Below the pieces are notes generated by a model. The model was not told where the DNA came from. It did not search any database and saw only the letters and a list, made by a program, of their open reading frames with translations. Positions 11,711 to 20,964 of a stretch of 64,000 nt of DNA are shown here, piece by piece. The DNA is from DASXTC01 sp036505635 (lineage in GTDB: Bacteria > Acidobacteriota > Polarisedimenticolia > JACPZX01 > DASXTC01), in NCBI GenBank assembly GCA_036505635.1, contig DASXTC010000010.1, positions 62,001 through 126,000 on the forward strand. Reading direction: 5' to 3'. Each line of letters opens with the position of its first letter. The first letter of the stretch is position 1. The translations under genes were made by a program, and so were the position numbers.

Positions 11711-12505
11711 TCACGCCATGACGGTGCCGCCGTTCACCGAGACGACCGCGCCTGTCATGAACGCGGAGAGGTCCGAGGCGGCGAAAAGAACGGCGCCGGC
11801 GATCTCTTCCGGGCGTCCGACCCGTCCGAGCGGGATCGTCCTCTCGATCGCCGCGCGCCCGCCGTCCGCGAAGGCCCCGGCGCTCATCTCGGTGTCGACC
11901 CACCCGGGAGCCACGCAGTTGACGCGGATGCCGTGAGCGGCCAGCTCCGTGGCCAGGGACCTCGTGAAGGCGATCGCCGCGCCCTTCGTCGCGGCGTAGT
12001 CCGAGTGGAACGCCTCGCCCCTCTGGCCCGCCGTGGAGGCGATGTTGACGATCCGCCCGGAGCCCGCCCGCCTCATGTGGGGGATGACGGCGCGGGAGCA
12101 GAGGAACATGGACCGCATGTTGATCGCGAAGGTGCGCTCCCAGTCCTCAAGGCTCAGCTCGTCCACCGGCCGGCCCTCCCAGATCCCGGCGTTATTGACG
12201 AGGATCGTGGGCGGCCCCAGCTCCGAGGCGGCGCGGGCCACCATCCCGCCCACCTGCGTCTCGTCCGAGATCTCGGCTCGCATGGCCACGGCCGTCCCTC
12301 CCTCCGCCCGGATCGTCGCGACCACCTGCGCGGCGTCCTCCTCCCGTGTACGATACTGGAGGGCCACGCGCGCCCCCGCGCGCGCGAACAGCAGGCTTAT
12401 GGCCCGGCCGATGCCGCGGGATCCCCCCGTGATGAGCGCCGTGCGATCCTCGAGCGTGAGGCGCACTGCGCGCGCGCCTGAATCCGGGACGGGAAGGTCG
12501 GGCAT
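11711..12505 (-). CDS. Short-chain dehydrogenase/reductase (FabG-like)
   Basis: 264-residue Rossmann-fold NAD(P)H-dependent oxidoreductase of the classical SDR family. It has the cofactor loop TGGSRGIG, the structural NNAG, the catalytic Ser in IASTAG with Tyr and Lys in YAATK, and a C-terminal SVNGGTVMA typical of FabG-like enzymes. The ATG at 12505 is preceded by AGGAGGA at good spacing, which fixes the start although the frame stays open to 13039. It is monocistronic and divergent from the SGNH hydrolase gene. Whether it reduces 3-oxoacyl-ACP or another carbonyl cannot be told; no other fatty-acid genes are nearby. Confidence 0.85.
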   Translation of the reverse strand: MPDLPVPDSGARAVRLTLEDRTALITGGSRGIGRAISLLFARAGARVALQYRTREEDAAQVVATIRAEGGTAVAMRAEISDETQVGGMVARAASELGPPTILVNNAGIWEGRPVDELSLEDWERTFAINMRSMFLCSRAVIPHMRRAGSGRIVNIASTAGQRGEAFHSDYAATKGAAIAFTRSLATELAAHGIRVNCVAPGWVDTEMSAGAFADGGRAAIERTIPLGRVGRPEEIAGAVLFAASDLSAFMTGAVVSVNGGTVMA

Positions 12506-12562
12506 GGCGTTCCTCCTGATCGAGCTCCACATGATACCGGATCGGCCGGACAGGATACGGGC

Positions 12563-13720
12563 GTGAACGGGACGGCTCCGCGCAGGACCTCCTGGAAGGC
12601 GGCGATGCTGATGCTCGCCGTCTCGATTCTCGTGTCGGCGGCGGCGGGCGAGGCCATGGTGCGTCTGGCGAGACCTGAGTTCGTGGCGGGGCCCGATCCG
12701 GTCTCCAACCCCTTCTGGCGTTACGACGCCGATCTGGGCTGGAGTCACATACCGGGCGCGGTGGGGACCTTCTCGCGGCAGGAGTTCTCGCACCCGGTCC
12801 GGATCAACAGCGCCGGCTGGCGCGACCGCGAGCGCACGCTGGACAAGCCCTCGGGTCTCTTCCGGATCGTGGTCCTGGGAGACTCCTACACGTGGGGACA
12901 CGGTGTCGGCGACGAGGAGATCTTCACTAGGCTGCTCGAGAGGCTCCTGCCTGGCGTCGAGGTGCTCAACCTCGGGCTGAGCGCCTCGGCCACCGATCAG
13001 CAGCTCCTGATCCTGCGAGCTCACGGCCTCGCGTACCACCCCGACCTGGTCCTCGTGATGGTGAGCCGCAACGACTTCATCGGCAACGTTGAGACCATGG
13101 AGGGAAGCTACCCCAAACCGGTCTTCCGGCTGGAGGAAGGGGGCGTGCTGCGCCTGAGCAACGTGCCGGTGGCACGGGTCTCATGGCTCTCGCGCGTCCA
13201 CTACCAGCTGCGCCGGCGCTCCGGGCTCCTGAACCTCATCGAATCCCTGCTCCAGGGGCGCGCCGAGAGCGGGGCCCCGGCCGCGCAGGGGGAGTCGCGA
13301 GCCGATCCCTACGCCGTGACCTGCGCGCTGCTGGGCGAGATGCACCGTGAGGCACGGGGGGCCGGCGCTTCCTTCGCGCTGGGGCTCGCTCCCTCCAACG
13401 CGCACACGTACCTGGACCCGATTCCCCCGCTGGAAGCGAAACGTTTTCAGGTCATCCGTGACTTCGGGGCGCGGGAGGCGGTGCCGGTGCTCGATCTGGT
13501 TCCGGCTTTCCGCATGGCGGCCCGGGCCGGCGGCCGCACCGATCTCCATTATCCGCTCGACAAACACTGGAACGCTGCGGGTCACGTGGTGGCGGCGCGG
13601 GAGCTGGCGCGACTCCTCGTGGAGATGAAGCTGATCCCCGCAGGGGGACGCCGCCGGGCTGGTGGGGCCGGCGGCGTGGCCTATAATGTCCGCGCCTTCC
13701 AGGTGAATCGGGCACTCTGA
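12563..13720 (+). CDS. Membrane-anchored SGNH/GDSL-family hydrolase
   Basis: 385 residues with an N-terminal hydrophobic segment (AAMLMLAVSILVSAAAGEA) that should anchor or export the protein. The SGNH nucleophile block is GDSYTWG (near residue 110), the glycine/asparagine blocks are probably LGLSAS and SRND, and the catalytic Asp-His pair is DKHWNAAGH near residue 335. Family members are esterases or O-acyl transfer enzymes, often acting on surface polysaccharides. The start is a GTG at 12563 with an AGGATA-like ribosome site. The next gene begins 8 bp after its stop, so the two may be co-transcribed, although TATAAT at 13682-13687 could give the second gene its own promoter. Substrate unknown. 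Confidence 0.75.
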   Translation: MNGTAPRRTSWKAAMLMLAVSILVSAAAGEAMVRLARPEFVAGPDPVSNPFWRYDADLGWSHIPGAVGTFSRQEFSHPVRINSAGWRDRERTLDKPSGLFRIVVLGDSYTWGHGVGDEEIFTRLLERLLPGVEVLNLGLSASATDQQLLILRAHGLAYHPDLVLVMVSRNDFIGNVETMEGSYPKPVFRLEEGGVLRLSNVPVARVSWLSRVHYQLRRRSGLLNLIESLLQGRAESGAPAAQGESRADPYAVTCALLGEMHREARGAGASFALGLAPSNAHTYLDPIPPLEAKRFQVIRDFGAREAVPVLDLVPAFRMAARAGGRTDLHYPLDKHWNAAGHVVAARELARLLVEMKLIPAGGRRRAGGAGGVAYNVRAFQVNRAL

Positions 13721-13728
13721 GGAACTCG

Positions 13729-15684
13729 ATGCAGACCCTCGCGACGCTTCTGTCGATGACGCTCTGTCTGGCGACCGGGCCGGCCCCATCCTCTTCTCCG
13801 CACCCGTCGCCGGGCGAATCGGCGCCGATGCCGGATGAGACGGCGCCCAGGATGATCTACCTGCCCCCCCTCGTGACAGGCCGGCTCGACCCGGGGCTGG
13901 CCGTCGTGCTGCCGGGGCTCGTCGCCGCCTCGCTGGAGTCCGGGGGCGGCTACCAGGTCACGGGGACGGGGGAGGGTGCAGAGTGGAGGCTCGACCTGAC
14001 TCTGTCGGGGAGGGGGCCATGGCGGATCTCGGCCCGGGCCGCGCCGGCCGACGCCGCAGTCAAGGGCCCGCGCGTCGCCACGAAGAAGATCTCCTTCAGC
14101 GGGCGCGAGGACCTCACCCGCGCCGTGGAGGAGCTGACCGCCCGGCTCGAGGAACAATGGAGCGCCTCGGGCCGCCCGGCAGGGGCGGCCGCCCCGGTCC
14201 CTCTGGCCCGTGCGCTTTCCCCTTCGACCGTGGCGGTGGATGGCTACCTCGGGGCGCTGGCCGCGCTGCGATCCACGGACGCCTCGAGGGCGACCGGGTT
14301 GCTGGATCAGGCCCTCGCCGCCGATCCCTCCTTCGTGCTGGCCGCCGCGCAACGGATCCGGATCCACCTTGCTTCAGTGGAGGTGGACGGGGCGCGTGCG
14401 GTGCTCGCGAAGATGACGCCGCGGCCGGCCGCGCAGAGCTCCCCCCTCTCCAGCGAGATCTCCGGCTCCCTGCCAATCCTGCTGCGCGGCCCCGTGGGGA
14501 GCCTCCCCGAGGGCGACGACCGGATGCTCGAGAAGGCCCCGCGCAATCTCTGGGCGAGGACCATGAGGGCGATCGCCCTGAGCGAGCTGGGCCGGCACGC
14601 CGAGGCGATGAAGGAATGGCGATCCATCGTGGACGCTCAGCCCGACGATGTCGCCAACCGGGCCTTCCTTGGTCGCTCCCTGATGGCCACGGGGGATTTC
14701 GCGACGGCGGCCGCCGAGCTGGAGCGCGCCCGGAAGGCCTGGCCCTCGAACCTAATCTTGTACACGCTGCAGGCCGAATGCCTCGCGAGAGTTCGGGACA
14801 CGGAGGGAGCGCGCAGGGTCCTGGTCGAGATGAAGGACTACGCCGTCGCGCATGACGTGACGGCCACTTCCGATGCCCTCAACCCATTCCTGCTGATTGG
14901 GTCGGTCGACCTCCTGGAAGGGAAGTTCTCGGCGGCACTCAAGCGGTTCGAGGAGGCGGCCGAGATGAAGTCAAAGTCGGGCGAGCCGATCGGCCCGATG
15001 GGCACGTTGCTCCAGACCATCGTGGAGATGCGCCGTGACCTGGTCTCGAGCCGCGACAGGCTGACGCGCACTCGCCAGATCGGCGACGCGGAGAAGGCGC
15101 TCGATCGCTACGAGGCCTCGCTTCCGCCCGAACAGCGCGCATCCAGGGAAATGGAGATCCAGAGGCTCCGGGGCCTCATCATGATAAAGAAGGACGACAC
15201 CGTCGGGGCCTGGAAGCTCGTGGACCGGATGAAGGCGGGCGCGGGCCAGCCCGGTTACTCCGCCTACGACGAGGCCTACCTGTCGGCCGCCGCCGCGTTG
15301 AAGGAGGATGACGTGGAGGGGGGGCTCGCGCATTTCGAGCGTGCCGCGAAGGCGCGCGGGATGCTGGTGGACTTCATGGATCTCGGCGAGGCCCAGCTCG
15401 CCCTGCGCAGATTCGACGAGGCACGCGCGAGCTTCGAGAGGATCGAGAAGGAGCTCGAGCGCTGGGTCCCCGCGGCGCGTGCGGGCCTGATTCTCGCCGA
15501 CCCGCACCTGGCGGCGATGGTGCCGAATTATCAGTACGTCCGGGCCCGCCTCGCGTATGAGACCGGGGACGGCACCGAGTCACGCCGCTACTTCAACCAC
15601 ATGCTCAAGTACCTGCGGAAGCCGGACGAGCAGTTCACGGCGATGGTGAAGGAAGCGATCGAGAGAGGAGCTTCGCCGGAGTAG
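13729..15684 (+). CDS. Secreted tetratricopeptide-repeat protein
   Basis: 651 residues beginning with a signal-peptide-like stretch (MQTLATLLSMTLCLATGPA). A small alpha/beta region follows (about 40-150), then helical repeats with the TPR rhythm, for example FLGRSLMATGDFATAAAELE, LLEGKFSAALKRFEEA and AYLSAAAALKEDDVEGGLAH. The N-terminal part, with a possible YLPPLV strand and a variable amidated-looking middle, resembles the domain that precedes TPRs in some serine/threonine-kinase-linked proteins, but no kinase is present. It probably acts as a periplasmic or extracellular scaffold. I do not recognise a named family. A strong hairpin lies just after its stop. Confidence 0.7.
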   Translation: MQTLATLLSMTLCLATGPAPSSSPHPSPGESAPMPDETAPRMIYLPPLVTGRLDPGLAVVLPGLVAASLESGGGYQVTGTGEGAEWRLDLTLSGRGPWRISARAAPADAAVKGPRVATKKISFSGREDLTRAVEELTARLEEQWSASGRPAGAAAPVPLARALSPSTVAVDGYLGALAALRSTDASRATGLLDQALAADPSFVLAAAQRIRIHLASVEVDGARAVLAKMTPRPAAQSSPLSSEISGSLPILLRGPVGSLPEGDDRMLEKAPRNLWARTMRAIALSELGRHAEAMKEWRSIVDAQPDDVANRAFLGRSLMATGDFATAAAELERARKAWPSNLILYTLQAECLARVRDTEGARRVLVEMKDYAVAHDVTATSDALNPFLLIGSVDLLEGKFSAALKRFEEAAEMKSKSGEPIGPMGTLLQTIVEMRRDLVSSRDRLTRTRQIGDAEKALDRYEASLPPEQRASREMEIQRLRGLIMIKKDDTVGAWKLVDRMKAGAGQPGYSAYDEAYLSAAAALKEDDVEGGLAHFERAAKARGMLVDFMDLGEAQLALRRFDEARASFERIEKELERWVPAARAGLILADPHLAAMVPNYQYVRARLAYETGDGTESRRYFNHMLKYLRKPDEQFTAMVKEAIERGASPE

Positions 15685-15694
15685 GATGTATGAA

Positions 15695-15737
15695 GAGGCG
15701 GCCCGGTCACTCCACTCACAATCTGCCGGGCCGCCTC
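15695..15737. terminator. Strong hairpin, probable bidirectional terminator
   Basis: A perfect 12-bp stem, GAGGCGGCCCGG at 15695-15706 with its complement at 15726-15737, encloses a 19-nt loop. It sits between the convergent TPR and sulfatase-like genes. There is no T-run after the stem on either side, so termination may need Rho or the hairpin may only protect RNA ends. Confidence 0.55.
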
Positions 15738-15849
15738 CTCATCGGGGCCCCCGGCCCGGCACGATATCCAGGGACCCCTCACTCTGGTTTCGCCCGGTTT
15801 AGACACGGCCCGCGGCAAAAAGATTACCTCCCCGTTCCCATGGTTCCGG

Positions 15850-17817
15850 TCAGTTGACATAGCCGAGCGATCTGAGATTGCGGATCACCTCCTCGGGCAG
15901 GTCGGCGTTCGGGGTCTCGCTCAGGCGGGGCCGGCCGGCGCCGCGCTCGCGCCAGGCCCGCAGACGCGCCATCAGCTCGTCGACCACCTCGGGATGGTCG
16001 CGGTCGAGGTTCCTCATCTCGGCTGGGTCGGTCTCCAGATCGTAGAGCTCGAATCGGCTCAGGTGCTCGCGTCCCGTCCTGGCCAGCTCGAACGCCTTCT
16101 GCTTGCGGTTCATATTGAGGGCCGAGCGCAGATCCCACCGGCCGGGCGTCCGGTCAAACCCCGTGGGGTTCTCGATCAGCTTCCAGCGCCGAGTCCTGAT
16201 CGCCGTGCGCAGGGCGCCGGCCACGGTCCCCGCCTCGATGTAGGCGGCAAGCTCCACGTTCCGCTCGGGCCGCTCCATTCCCATCGCGAGATCCCAGAAG
16301 CCCTGCACCTCCATCTCGCGCTGGACCGGCAGGCCGAGGGAGGCCAGCACGGTGGGCGCCACCCCGGCGATCTCGATCACCTCCGAGACGGTCGCGCCCG
16401 CGGCAAGACGGCCGGGGAGCGCCATCATCAGCGGGACGCGCGCGTTGTCCTCGTAGCTGAACTCGCCGTGCGAGAAGAAGACCTCGTGCTCGGAGAGCGC
16501 CTCGCCGTGGTCGGCCGTGAAGATCACGAGGGTGTCGCCGGCGAGCCCCATCTCGCTCACCGACGCAAGGAGGCGGCCGAGGTGGTGATCCAGGTAGGCG
16601 ATCTCGCCGTCGTAGCGGGAGATGTAATAGCCCACGTCGGTGGCTCTTTCGGGCAGACGCACCGAGGGGCGGATCGATCCGATCGAGTCGTCCCCCAGCC
16701 CCACCTTGATACCGGCATGCCTGCGCGAGAACGGGTCGTCGACGAACATCTCGGAGAAGGGGAGTGGCGGGGAGTAGGGCGCGTGCGGGTCGATATAGTG
16801 GACGTAGAGGAAGAAGGGACGCCCGGGCTGAGAATCCCGCCGGGCCTTCAGCCAGCTCAGGGCGTGGTCGGTGACCCCCCGCGCGTCGCTCAGGTTCGGG
16901 TCGGCCCAGATCTCGTCCACCGACTCGAATCCCTGGTCGAAGCCAAAGGCGGCCCCGACGTTGGAGTTGGCGACGATCGAGTGGGTCGAGAATCCACGGG
17001 CCTTGAGGATCTCCGCCAGAGTCGTCAGGTCGCCGGGCAAGGTCGTGCGGCAGGTCACGATGCCATGGGTGTAAGGCCATGCTCCCGTGAAGAGGGAAGC
17101 CACGCTGGGGCTGGTCTTCGTCTTGGCCACGATGGCGTTGGTGAAGGTGACGCCCGAGCGCGCGAAGCGCGACAGCTCCGGGCTCGTGGGGCGTTCGTAT
17201 CCGTACAGCGACAGATGATCGGCGCGCAGCGTGTCGGCGAGGATCAGGATGACGTTGCGGGGGGGGGCAGGCCCATCCGTCATCGAATTAGGATCGATCG
17301 TTGCGGGGGGAGCCGCGACGTGGGGGTGCGGATTCAGCGGGCGTGGGGGGCCCGGCACGAAGCCCGGAGCTCCCACCAGGATCATGAGGCCGAGGCAGGT
17401 GGCCGCGACACGGCCCGGGCGTCGGTGGCGGGACGCCAACGCTCCCATCGCCGCGAACAGACCAAGCCCCCAGATCAGCAGTGACACCTGCACGACGGGG
17501 GAAAACCAGACATCGGCCATGATCGTCCTTGTCCAGGAGCGAGCGTAGACGATCCCGATCAGACCGCTCACCAGCGCGGCGGGCCACTCCGGGGCCATGT
17601 CGAGCCGGCGGCGGATCAGCTCGGCGGGCCACCCGAGGATCGCCCCGGCGACCGACCCCGCGATCGCATAGGCGGCGACGAACTTGGCGAGTGAGAGGGC
17701 CCGCGCCGCCGCGCCGGCGCCGAACGGATCGAAGATGACGGCGAGCAGGATACCCTCGACAAGCCCCGCCGCGCCGGTGACCAGGGCGACCGCCAGAGCC
17801 GTCCGGGCCAGGCTCAT
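15850..17817 (-). CDS. Membrane-anchored sulfatase-fold enzyme with Thr in place of the formylglycine residue
   Basis: 655 residues: about four hydrophobic segments in the first 150 residues, then an alkaline-phosphatase-superfamily domain facing the periplasm. Metal-site motifs are visible: ILADTLRADHLSLYGY, YIDPHAPY and IFTADHGEAL. At the sulfatase signature the sequence is KTSPSVASLFTG, so the usual Cys/Ser is Thr and the following Arg is Val. It is therefore unlikely to be a formylglycine sulfatase. A threonine nucleophile is used by phosphoethanolamine and phosphoglycerol transferases of the same fold. The protein ends LRSLGYVN, a tail shared with two paralogues at 47.2 and 48.6 kb. Its ATG overlaps the stop of the upstream kinase-like gene (ATGA), so both are probably made together for the same envelope substrate. 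Confidence 0.75.
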   Translation of the reverse strand: MSLARTALAVALVTGAAGLVEGILLAVIFDPFGAGAAARALSLAKFVAAYAIAGSVAGAILGWPAELIRRRLDMAPEWPAALVSGLIGIVYARSWTRTIMADVWFSPVVQVSLLIWGLGLFAAMGALASRHRRPGRVAATCLGLMILVGAPGFVPGPPRPLNPHPHVAAPPATIDPNSMTDGPAPPRNVILILADTLRADHLSLYGYERPTSPELSRFARSGVTFTNAIVAKTKTSPSVASLFTGAWPYTHGIVTCRTTLPGDLTTLAEILKARGFSTHSIVANSNVGAAFGFDQGFESVDEIWADPNLSDARGVTDHALSWLKARRDSQPGRPFFLYVHYIDPHAPYSPPLPFSEMFVDDPFSRRHAGIKVGLGDDSIGSIRPSVRLPERATDVGYYISRYDGEIAYLDHHLGRLLASVSEMGLAGDTLVIFTADHGEALSEHEVFFSHGEFSYEDNARVPLMMALPGRLAAGATVSEVIEIAGVAPTVLASLGLPVQREMEVQGFWDLAMGMERPERNVELAAYIEAGTVAGALRTAIRTRRWKLIENPTGFDRTPGRWDLRSALNMNRKQKAFELARTGREHLSRFELYDLETDPAEMRNLDRDHPEVVDELMARLRAWRERGAGRPRLSETPNADLPEEVIRNLRSLGYVN

Positions 17818-18791
17818 GGCGGCCCTTCCATGGCCAGCACGTTGCCCCGCCAGCGGATCATCTTGGAGTCGTCGCGATCCACGGCGCCGCCCCCCGGCCG
17901 CGCCGCTCTCTGGTACATCTTCTTGAGGTAGTTGAGCGGCTCGAAGAAGCCGCGCGTGCTCTCGAAGACGCGACGGGACTCGTCGCCCGCGCGCCTGAAG
18001 TAGGCCTCCACGAACGCCGACGCCAGCACCGCGTCCTTGCGGCAGAAGTGGTAGAGCGCGTTGATCAGCTCCTCGGCGAAAGGCTCGTACGCGAGCCTGT
18101 GCAGGTCGACCGGCACGATCCTGCCCTCCGGCGTCAGCACGAAGTTGTGCCGGTTGGCGTCGTTGTGCACGAGATTGTGGGGCGCCAGCGCGGCGATGCT
18201 CTCCCGCCACGAGTCGAACCGCTCCACGACGCGCACGGCCTCATCCTGGGAGAGCCACCCTCGCGACGCCAGCCCCCCAGCCATCCGCCGCGCTCCCGCC
18301 AGCGTGTACGATGTGAAGGAGAGGAACCGCCCACGCACCGGCGCCGATGGCCGCCCCCAGGTCACGCGCGTCACCGCGTGGTAGCTCGCCAGCGTATCGG
18401 CCACCTCGAGCGCCGCCCGGCGCGCCTCCACCGGGTCGGCGAGTCCCGCATGGCGCCGCCCCTCGATCCAGGTCTCCACCGTGATGAAGGGGACCGCGCG
18501 CCCCGGGCCGGGCAGCAGGCGCGCCCGTCGCGCCAGGTCGTGATAGATCAGCCTCGGCGCGGGGAGCCCCACCTCATCGAGGTGTCTCAGCGCCTCCGCG
18601 GTGCGGGCCGCCTGGCCGTGATGGGCGAAGGCCCGCATCAAAAGCGGCGGCATCCCCTCGGCGCGTATCAGGAACAGGGAGGATCGGGTCCCGCCCTCGG
18701 GGGGCGGCGAAACATCGAAGGGGCGCCCGGTGATCCCCATCGAAGGAAGGATCGAGCCCGAGACGTAGTCGCGCGCCGCATCGGGATTCAC
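17814..18791 (-). CDS. Aminoglycoside/LPS-kinase-like phosphotransferase
   Basis: 325 residues with the fold signature of small-molecule kinases of the APH group: LVHNDANRHNFVL (Brenner-type catalytic Asp and metal Asn) followed by VPVDLHRLAYEPFAEELINALY, where Asp is the second metal ligand. An ATP-side segment FLIRAEGMPPLLMRAF and a helical EALRHL region precede it. The GTG start overlaps the PAP2 stop as GTGA and the stop overlaps the next start as ATGA, so this is the middle gene of a tight three-gene unit. With a lipid phosphatase and a phosphatase-fold transferase as neighbours, a sugar or lipid head-group of the envelope is the likely substrate; this is inference. Confidence 0.7.
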   Translation of the reverse strand: MNPDAARDYVSGSILPSMGITGRPFDVSPPPEGGTRSSLFLIRAEGMPPLLMRAFAHHGQAARTAEALRHLDEVGLPAPRLIYHDLARRARLLPGPGRAVPFITVETWIEGRRHAGLADPVEARRAALEVADTLASYHAVTRVTWGRPSAPVRGRFLSFTSYTLAGARRMAGGLASRGWLSQDEAVRVVERFDSWRESIAALAPHNLVHNDANRHNFVLTPEGRIVPVDLHRLAYEPFAEELINALYHFCRKDAVLASAFVEAYFRRAGDESRRVFESTRGFFEPLNYLKKMYQRAARPGGGAVDRDDSKMIRWRGNVLAMEGPP

Positions 18792-19681
18792 AGTCTCACC
18801 GAGAAGAGCACGGAGGCGCCTCCCGGGATCGGGGCCACCGACCTGAGGGTCACGCGTCGTTCGGGACGCTCCGGCCTGTGGTGGGCCTTGTAGAACCCGC
18901 GGCCGATCAGGATGCCGGCGGCGGCTCCCGCCACCACGTCGGTGAGGTAGTGCTCGTCTTCCTCGAGACGCGAGTAGCCGACGTAGGCAGCGTAGCAGTA
19001 GAAGCCCAGAAACGAGGCGACGCGCGCCCCTCGGCTCCTCACCCTTCCCGCCACGATCGCGTCGGCGTACGACATCAGGGCGAACTGCCGCGACGTGGAC
19101 CCCGAGTAGAACGACTGGTGGTTCGTCCGCTTGGCCTCCTCTTCCTCCTTTTCGGCGGCGGTCAGATCGTCCCGCTCGTCGATGAATTCGATCTCGGGGC
19201 GCTGCCTGCCGACGATGTTCTTGACCAGTCCGCTCGCCCCCTTGTCGAAGAACCAGACCTCGACGAACCCCGTCGTGTCGTCGGCGATGAAGCGGCCGGA
19301 ACGCTCCCGCCCCAGGTTCGAGAGGATGGCGGCTCCAAGCGACAGCGCGGCGCCTATCCGCGCCCGGTGCTCGAGGAGGAAGCTCTTCGTGGGCCCGGAT
19401 GAGAGCCCTTGCCGCACCCACCGATCGATCCACGGTGGATCGGAGAAGAGGAGAGGATGGGTGGAGACGCCCACCTGGTCTTCGTACTGGGTGTCGGCAT
19501 AGCTGGTCCCGAAGGCGGTGACCCAGTGAAGCAGGTGCCGCCTGAAGTACCCCTTCTCGCTCGACGAGCCCGACGAGTCCGCCGGAGAGGCCGGCGGCGT
19601 CTCCTCCTCCGCGCCGGCGCCCCGCGGATCCAGGGGGGCCATGAGGATCGTCATCAGAACGAGGGCGCGGACCGGCTTCAA
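18788..19681 (-). CDS. PAP2-superfamily membrane/secreted phosphatase-like protein
   Basis: About 297 residues with a short hydrophobic N-terminus (RALVLMTILMAPL). Phosphatase motif 1 is exact, KNIVGRQRP (KX6RP). Motif 3 is exact, SRLEEDEHYLTD (SRX5HX3D). Motif 2, normally PSGH, reads YSGST, so the histidine expected to protonate the leaving group is replaced by serine. An acidic stretch of about 25 residues (DDLTAAEKEEEEAKR) separates motifs 1 and 2. The start is uncertain: TTG at 19681 gives the best signal peptide, ATG at 19654 or 19765 are alternatives, the last overlapping the divergent gene. First gene of the PAP2-kinase-sulfatase unit. The lost histidine could make it weakly active or a non-phosphatase. 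Confidence 0.7.
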   Translation of the reverse strand: MKPVRALVLMTILMAPLDPRGAGAEEETPPASPADSSGSSSEKGYFRRHLLHWVTAFGTSYADTQYEDQVGVSTHPLLFSDPPWIDRWVRQGLSSGPTKSFLLEHRARIGAALSLGAAILSNLGRERSGRFIADDTTGFVEVWFFDKGASGLVKNIVGRQRPEIEFIDERDDLTAAEKEEEEAKRTNHQSFYSGSTSRQFALMSYADAIVAGRVRSRGARVASFLGFYCYAAYVGYSRLEEDEHYLTDVVAGAAAGILIGRGFYKAHHRPERPERRVTLRSVAPIPGGASVLFSVRL

Positions 19682-19692
19682 AGGAGACCCCG

Positions 19693-19701
19693 TGATATAA
19701 T
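19693..19701 (+). promoter_or_regulatory. Extended -10 promoter for the GT4-exporter operon
   Basis: TGATATAAT is a perfect extended -10 element (TGnTATAAT). No good -35 is visible, which such promoters tolerate. The predicted start near 19708 lies about 60 nt before the preferred ATG at 19768. Confidence 0.5.
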
Positions 19702-19767
19702 GCGGCGTCTTACCGAGGCGCCGCGAAGTCCCGGCCGATGAATCAATTAGCGCATACTCTATCACCG

Positions 19768-20964
19768 ATGAAGCCCTTGAGGATCCTTCATACCGACTTC
19801 CATGTCGGGTGGGGCGGCCAGGCCGCCCGGGTGCTGATGCTCTCCAGGGAGCTGGCGCTCAGGGGCCACCACGTCACGATCGCAGCGCCGCCCGGAGAGC
19901 TGACCCGCCGCGCCGGCGAGATCGCGCTCGAGACTCCCGGCCTTACGGTTGCGGATCGCTTCGCCTTCAGGGCGCCAGGGCACGTCCTGTCGTTCGCGCG
20001 TGACTGCCGCCGGATGAAGGAGCTTCTGTCGCGCGGCGACTTCGACATCGTGGACGTTCACGGCTCGCAGGACACCTGGGTGACGGCGATCGTCAGGCTC
20101 CTCACGGGCCTACCGCGCCGGCTCGTGATGACGCGCCACAACACCAAACGCGTGCGCACGGGGCTTCCCAACCGGAGGCTCTACGGCCGCCTGATCGACC
20201 ACCTGATCATCGTGGATGAGAGCATCAGGCTGCAGTACGCGCCTTTGCTCGCCGGCGGCATCCTGGCGAGCGACATGATCTCGGTGGTGCCGTCGGCCTA
20301 CAGGGCCGACCTGTTCCACGAAAGGGTCAGTGGCACCCGCGTGAGGCGGGAGCTTGGCATCCCCGAAGGGGATCCGGTGGTGGGTGTGGCGGGGCGCCTC
20401 GTCACCGACAAGGGGCACATCCACCTGATGAAGGCGGCCTGCGAGCTCAAGCCCTACCTCCCGGGGCTCGTGCTGGTCTTCGCGGGGACCGGCCCCAATG
20501 AAGCACGGCTCCGCAGCCAGGCGGACGAGCTCGGTCTGTCCGCCTCGGTTCGCTTTCTGGGCTTCCGCTCCGACGTCGCCGAGGTCCAGGCCGCGTTTGA
20601 CGTCGCGGTCCTGCCGTCGGTGGGATGCGACGCCTCATCGGCCGCAATCAAGGAGGCGATGGCCCTGGGAGTCCCCGTGGTCGCGTCGGACATCGGCGGC
20701 GCGCGGCACATCATCAGGGATGGAGTCACCGGGATCATCGTGAGGCCGGGCCGGCCCGAGGATCTCGTCTCGGCGCTGAGGACGCTGCTCGACGATCGCG
20801 GCAGCGCCCGCGCGATGGCGGAGCGCGCCCGCGAGGACGTGGCGCGGCGCTTCTCTCTCGACCGGCTGACCGGCCAGACTCTCGACGCCTACGCGGCGGC
20901 GCTGGCGGCCCGAAAGCGCGCGCGCCGGCACGAGGCGGCGCTGCCCGCGGGGAAGACGGCATGA
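19768..20964 (+). CDS. GT4-family glycosyltransferase
   Basis: 398-residue GT-B-fold retaining glycosyltransferase of the group 1 (GT4) family. The N-terminal acceptor domain begins MKPLRILHTDFHVGWGGQAA. The donor domain has GVAGRLVTDKGH, VFAGTGPNEARLR, and the EX7E-type segment AAIKEAMALGVPVVASDIGG near residue 300. An ATG ten codons earlier (19738) is possible, but neither start has a clear ribosome site and the canonical N-terminus fits 19768. The stop overlaps the exporter ATG (ATGA), the first of several overlaps in this five-gene operon. It probably adds a sugar to a lipid-linked envelope glycan at the cytoplasmic face; donor and acceptor unknown. Confidence 0.85.
   Translation: MKPLRILHTDFHVGWGGQAARVLMLSRELALRGHHVTIAAPPGELTRRAGEIALETPGLTVADRFAFRAPGHVLSFARDCRRMKELLSRGDFDIVDVHGSQDTWVTAIVRLLTGLPRRLVMTRHNTKRVRTGLPNRRLYGRLIDHLIIVDESIRLQYAPLLAGGILASDMISVVPSAYRADLFHERVSGTRVRRELGIPEGDPVVGVAGRLVTDKGHIHLMKAACELKPYLPGLVLVFAGTGPNEARLRSQADELGLSASVRFLGFRSDVAEVQAAFDVAVLPSVGCDASSAAIKEAMALGVPVVASDIGGARHIIRDGVTGIIVRPGRPEDLVSALRTLLDDRGSARAMAERAREDVARRFSLDRLTGQTLDAYAAALAARKRARRHEAALPAGKTA

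Noticed and set aside
20625..20960. N-terminal extension of the ABC exporter frame
   Set aside because: This stretch is the coding end of the upstream glycosyltransferase in another frame; the MKLYRRMLTY start overlaps its stop.
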